Below, piece by piece: positions 60,642 through 64,000 of a stretch of 64,000 nt of DNA. Source of the DNA: Erythrobacter oryzae (lineage in GTDB: Bacteria > Pseudomonadota > Alphaproteobacteria > Sphingomonadales > Sphingomonadaceae); assembly GCF_030271515.1 (NCBI RefSeq), contig NZ_JASCXI010000003.1, positions 620,001 to 684,000 of the forward strand, given 5' to 3'. Both the position numbers and the translations under genes were made by a program. How positions within the stretch are numbered: the stretch's first letter is position 1; every line of letters begins with the position of its first letter. The notes under the pieces were generated by a model. It was not told the DNA's origin. It searched no databases and saw only the letters and a program-made list of their open reading frames with translations.

Positions 60642-61322
60642 TCAGTTCAGCTTGTAGGTAATCCGGGTCGACCAGCTGGCGTTGATGGGCACGCCATCGT
60701 CGTTGAGCGCCGGATCGAAGCGGGCATAGCGCTCGACCGCCTTGGTGGCTGCGCCATCGAGGATGTCGGAGCCGCTCGACGAGGTCACCGAGCAACCGGT
60801 GGCACGGCCATCGGTGGTCACGGTGCAGCGCACGCCGACGGTGCCTTCGATTTCTTCCTGGGCTGCGCGACGCGGATAGTCTTCCTGGATTCGGGCCGAC
60901 CACGAGCGCTGGTTCTTGGGCTGGACGCCGCGGGCCTTGGACGGGCCCTTGGGTGCCGGCGGCGGTCCCGGAGGCGCGCTGGGCTGAACCGACGGCCGCA
61001 CCTGCGTGGGTGCCGGCGGCGGCGGGTCCTGAACGGTTCTGACGTCAGGCGGATTCTGCGCGATGGCGAAAGGCGGCGGCGGCGCCACAGGCGGCGGCGG
61101 CGAGGTGTCCTGCTGCTGCTCCGGCGGCGGCGGTTCATCCGGCGGCGGCGGCGGCGGCGGCGGCTCCTCGACGTTGACGGTGGTCACACGTTCGACCACC
61201 TCCTTGACGGCGTTGATGGCCAGGCCGGTCACGAGCAGGTACCCGATCGCGACGTGGATCAGGACGACGATGATGATCGACGTCGTCTTGTTCCCGGCCT
61301 GTTGTTGGCTAGCGTAGGACAT
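60642..61322 (-). CDS. tonB: Energy transducer TonB
   Basis: A 226-residue protein starting at 61322; the open frame further upstream is not TonB-like. One N-terminal transmembrane helix (TSIIIVVLIHVAIGYLLVTGL) contains the His conserved in TonB. A proline-rich spacer spans about 50-130 (runs of PPPPPPP and later PPPPAP). The C-terminal receptor-contacting domain follows (RIQEDYPRRAAQEEIEGTVGVRCTVTTDGRATGCSVTSSSG). It heads the minus-strand energizing operon and should serve all TonB-dependent receptors of the cell, including the two in element A. Confidence 0.94.
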   Translation of the reverse strand: MSYASQQQAGNKTTSIIIVVLIHVAIGYLLVTGLAINAVKEVVERVTTVNVEEPPPPPPPPDEPPPPEQQQDTSPPPPVAPPPPFAIAQNPPDVRTVQDPPPPAPTQVRPSVQPSAPPGPPPAPKGPSKARGVQPKNQRSWSARIQEDYPRRAAQEEIEGTVGVRCTVTTDGRATGCSVTSSSGSDILDGAATKAVERYARFDPALNDDGVPINASWSTRITYKLN

Positions 61323-61720
61323 CCAGCGCTTTCTCTCCAAATACTCGCCGATCGCACGGATCGGCACACTCCCCACCCCCCGGCCGTTAAGGTCGGCGAG
61401 CGGATCCCGGTCATTTCGGTCCTCCCACGCCGGAACAAAAATTGCGGGCCCGTGCATTGCGCGAAGCCCGATCTTTCTCCGGCTGGCACGTGCGGGACAA
61501 CAAACGGTTCCCGCACGCAACCTCACACTGTCCGCGCGGCAATGTCCCCAGTCCCGCGCCTTCAGTCTCTCGGGCTTTAACGGGCAACCCCTAGCCGATC
61601 AAACGCTTTTGCGGTTCAGCACGGATTCACTGCGAGTCATGTGCAACAGACCCTGCTAATATGCGGAAGCACCTAGGTGTTGCGGGGGGCACGACACGCC
61701 CAAAGGTAAAGGGAAGATTA

Positions 61721-62596
61721 ATGTCTTTTTTCAAGACTCTGGCCATGGCAGGTGCGGCGCTCTCGGGCCTTGCAGGGATGCCTTGTGTAGCGGCCGCTCA
61801 AACGGTTGGCGGCGGCAGCGTCGCACAGCCTGCGGGGGCGGTCTCCGGCCCGACATATGCCGATCTTGCGACGCTTTCGGACGCTGCGGAACTGGTGCTG
61901 CGGGTGCAGATTCGCAAGGCAACCGCCCTGAAAGCCGACCGCGCGCCGGGCCTCGCAGCGGGATTCGCGCGGCTCTATGTCGAGGCGAACACCCTCGCGC
62001 TGATCGCCGGGCGCAGCGGTGTGGGGGCGGCGGTGACCTATGTCGTCGACGTGCCGCTCGATGCCAAGGGCAAGGTGCCCAAGATGAAGAAGCGCGAAGT
62101 CGTGGTGTTTGCGCGCGGGGTGCCGGGCAAGCCGGGCGCGCTCCAGCTGATCGGGCCCGCCGCGCAGCTCGATTACACCCCGGCGCTCGAGGCGCGGCTG
62201 CGTCCGATCCTGACCGAGCTTTATGCGGCCGACGCCGCCCCGCGCATCACCGGGGTGAGCGATGCGCTGGCGGTGCTGGGCACCTTGACGGGCGAATCGG
62301 AGACGCAGATTTTCCTCGCAACCGAGAATCGCTCGCCGGTCTCGATCACCGTGCTGCGGCGCCCGGGCCAGCGGGTGCAGTGGGGCGTCTCGTGGGGCGA
62401 GATCATCGATTCGGCCGCGCGCCCGCCTGCGCCGGAGACCCTGCGCTGGTATCGCCTCGCCTGCGCGCTCCCGCCGCAGCTGCCGAGCAACGCCAACCTC
62501 GCGCGCGAGGCGGACGAGCGGCGGCTGGCGGCGGGCGACTATGCCTTCGTCAGGCAGGCGCTGGGGCCGTGCGAGCGGCGCATTACGCAGGGCTGA
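61721..62596 (+). CDS. Exported protein of unknown function
   Basis: A 291-residue protein starting at 61721 after GGGAAG. Signal peptide: LAMAGAALSGLAGMPCVAAAQ. The mature part has VLRVQIRKATALKADRAPGLAAGFARLYVEANTLALIAGRSGVGAAVTYVVDVPLDAKGKVPKMKKREVVVFARGVPG, typical of a conserved sphingomonad family without known function. Predicted periplasmic. It is divergent from tonB and precedes homoserine dehydrogenase by 72 bp. Confidence 0.75.
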   Translation: MSFFKTLAMAGAALSGLAGMPCVAAAQTVGGGSVAQPAGAVSGPTYADLATLSDAAELVLRVQIRKATALKADRAPGLAAGFARLYVEANTLALIAGRSGVGAAVTYVVDVPLDAKGKVPKMKKREVVVFARGVPGKPGALQLIGPAAQLDYTPALEARLRPILTELYAADAAPRITGVSDALAVLGTLTGESETQIFLATENRSPVSITVLRRPGQRVQWGVSWGEIIDSAARPPAPETLRWYRLACALPPQLPSNANLAREADERRLAAGDYAFVRQALGPCERRITQG

Positions 62597-62668
62597 TCGG
62601 GTCTTTGCCCGCTTGACCGCACCGCCTGCACGGTTAAGCGCGCTCCTCAGTTTCCGACGGAGGGCCGC

Positions 62669-63982
62669 TTGACCACTATTGCACCGCTGCGCATCGCCAT
62701 CGCCGGGCTCGGCACCGTGGGCGCGGGCGTGATCCGCCTGCTCGACACCAACGCCGCGCTGATCGCCGCGCGCGCTGGTCGTCCGATCGAGGTCGTCGCG
62801 GTGGCTGCGCGCGACCGCGGCAAGGATCGCGGGGTCGACATCGCCCGTTTCGCCTGGGAAGACGACATGACCGCGCTCGCCCGGCGCGCGGATGTCGACG
62901 TGGTGGTCGAGCTGGTCGGCGGTTCGGACGGCCCCGCGCTCGCCCTCAGCCGCGCGGCGCTATCCGCAGGCAAGGGGCTCGTCACCGCCAACAAGGCGAT
63001 GATCGCGCACCACGGGCTGGAACTGGCCGAACTGGCCGAGGGCAATAACGCCGCGCTCAAGTTCGAGGCGGCCGTCGCGGGCGGGATCCCGGTCATCAAG
63101 GGGCTGCGCGAGGGCACTTCCGCCAACGCCCTGACCAAGGTGTATGGCATCCTCAACGGCACCTGCAACTACATCCTCTCCGAGATGGAGGCGACCGGCG
63201 CCGACTTTGCCGACGTGCTGGCCGAGGCGCAGCGATTGGGCTTCGCCGAGGCCGATCCCGCCTTCGACATCGAGGGCGTGGACGCCGCGCATAAGCTCGC
63301 GATCCTTGCGAGCATCGGCTTCGGCACGCGGGTGGACTTCGCGGGCGTGCGCATCTCAGGCATCACCCGGGTGCGCGCCGCCGACATCGCGCAGGCCGAT
63401 GCGCTGGGCTTCGTGATCCGCCTGATCGGCGAGGCTGACGTGGAGGAGACCCCGCAGGGCCCCCGCCTGCTCCAGCGCGTCCGGCCGTGCCTCGTCGCCA
63501 AGGGCCACCCGCTGAGCGCCGTGGATGGCCCGACCAACGCGGTCGTGGCCGAGGGCAACTTCTCCGGCCGCCTGCTGTTCCAGGGCGCGGGCGCCGGCGA
63601 CGGGCCGACTGCCAGCGCGGTCGCCGCCGACCTTATCGACATCGCCCGCGACGAGGTGGGCGCGCCTTTCTCGATCCCCTCGGCCCAGCTTGCCGCCATG
63701 CCGCCTGCCGAGCCCGGTGACCGCACCGAGCGCACCTATCTGAGGTTCATGGTCAAGGACCGCCCGGGCGTGCTCGCCGAGATCACCGCGGCGATGCGTG
63801 ACGGCGACGTCTCGATCGAGAGCCTGATCCAGCAGGGCCGCTCCAACGGCGGGGGCGAGGTGATGGTGGCGATGGTCACCCACGAGGGCCCCGAGCGCTG
63901 CGTCGCCAAGGCGTTGGCGCTGCTCGACGGCTCGGACAGCCTCGCGGGCGAGCCGCTGGTGCTGCCGATCCTGCCGCGCTGA
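62669..63982 (+). CDS. hom: Homoserine dehydrogenase
   Basis: A 437-residue cytosolic enzyme that reduces aspartate semialdehyde to homoserine for threonine and methionine synthesis. The NAD(P)-binding loop is IAGLGTVGAGV (11-21). VTANKAMIAHHG, VYGILNGTCNYILSEM and DIEGVDAAHKLAILASI are catalytic-domain signatures. An ACT domain at about 355-430 (RFMVKDRPGVLAEITAAMRDGDVSIESLIQQG) implies feedback control, commonly by threonine. The start is TTG at 62669 with GGAGG 6 nt upstream. Full length for the family. Confidence 0.96.
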   Translation: MTTIAPLRIAIAGLGTVGAGVIRLLDTNAALIAARAGRPIEVVAVAARDRGKDRGVDIARFAWEDDMTALARRADVDVVVELVGGSDGPALALSRAALSAGKGLVTANKAMIAHHGLELAELAEGNNAALKFEAAVAGGIPVIKGLREGTSANALTKVYGILNGTCNYILSEMEATGADFADVLAEAQRLGFAEADPAFDIEGVDAAHKLAILASIGFGTRVDFAGVRISGITRVRAADIAQADALGFVIRLIGEADVEETPQGPRLLQRVRPCLVAKGHPLSAVDGPTNAVVAEGNFSGRLLFQGAGAGDGPTASAVAADLIDIARDEVGAPFSIPSAQLAAMPPAEPGDRTERTYLRFMVKDRPGVLAEITAAMRDGDVSIESLIQQGRSNGGGEVMVAMVTHEGPERCVAKALALLDGSDSLAGEPLVLPILPR

Positions 63983-64000
63983 CGCTCAGCCATCGGGCTT

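Overview
The window is high-GC alphaproteobacterial DNA. MipZ beside panC, many TonB-dependent receptors, a tonB-exbB-exbD-exbD-exbD cluster, an SLC45-like sugar transporter and a class GN sortase point to Sphingomonadales, most likely an Erythrobacter- or Porphyrobacter-like marine or freshwater lineage. The genus is an inference.

Region 1 (1-12.8 kb) is probably chromosomal. It opens with the 3' end of an aspartoacylase-type gene. An ECF sigma factor, a YfbK-type von Willebrand lipoprotein and a membrane-anchored TPR protein follow as one operon. Next come an XRE-type regulator and a VIT/vWA sortase substrate with its class GN sortase. Two TetR-controlled units follow: TetR with cupin and a DUF4386-like membrane protein, and TetR with tautomerase, a small Tat-signal ORF and a zinc dehydrogenase. 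Each has palindromic operators in its divergent promoter. A MipA/OmpV porin-like protein lies between them.

Region 2 (about 12.95-47.25 kb) looks like two integrative elements in tandem at the 3' end of an intact tRNA-Gly(TCC) gene (47247-47320, minus strand). The last 18-20 bases of the tRNA recur in direct orientation at 12949 and 30620. Element A (12.95-30.6 kb) has a complete P4-type integrase at its tRNA-proximal end. It carries two uptake-and-degradation loci: an SLC45 transporter, LacI regulator, TonB receptor and GH97 glycosidase, probably for alpha-glucosides; and an AraC regulator divergent from amidohydrolase, TonB receptor, amidohydrolase and threonine aldolase, substrate unknown. 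Element B (30.6-47.25 kb) is a degraded mobilizable element. It holds an array of small unknown genes separated by a roughly 110-bp repeat family, a 158-bp MITE-like element, a MobC-like protein with a MOBP-type relaxase, a PolB-like exonuclease, a KfrA-like protein, a DUF4268 protein, and an hsdR lacking its nuclease end. The hsdR lies against an integrase that lacks its catalytic end.

Region 3 (47.3-64 kb) is core chromosome: tRNA-Gly, panC, mipZ, a J-domain protein, phosphoglucomutase/phosphomannomutase, an HscC-like Hsp70 with a J-like membrane partner, a DUF2059 protein, the ligase-associated DEXH helicase, the TonB energizing complex (minus strand), an exported protein and homoserine dehydrogenase. 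The TonB complex would drive the receptors encoded in element A.
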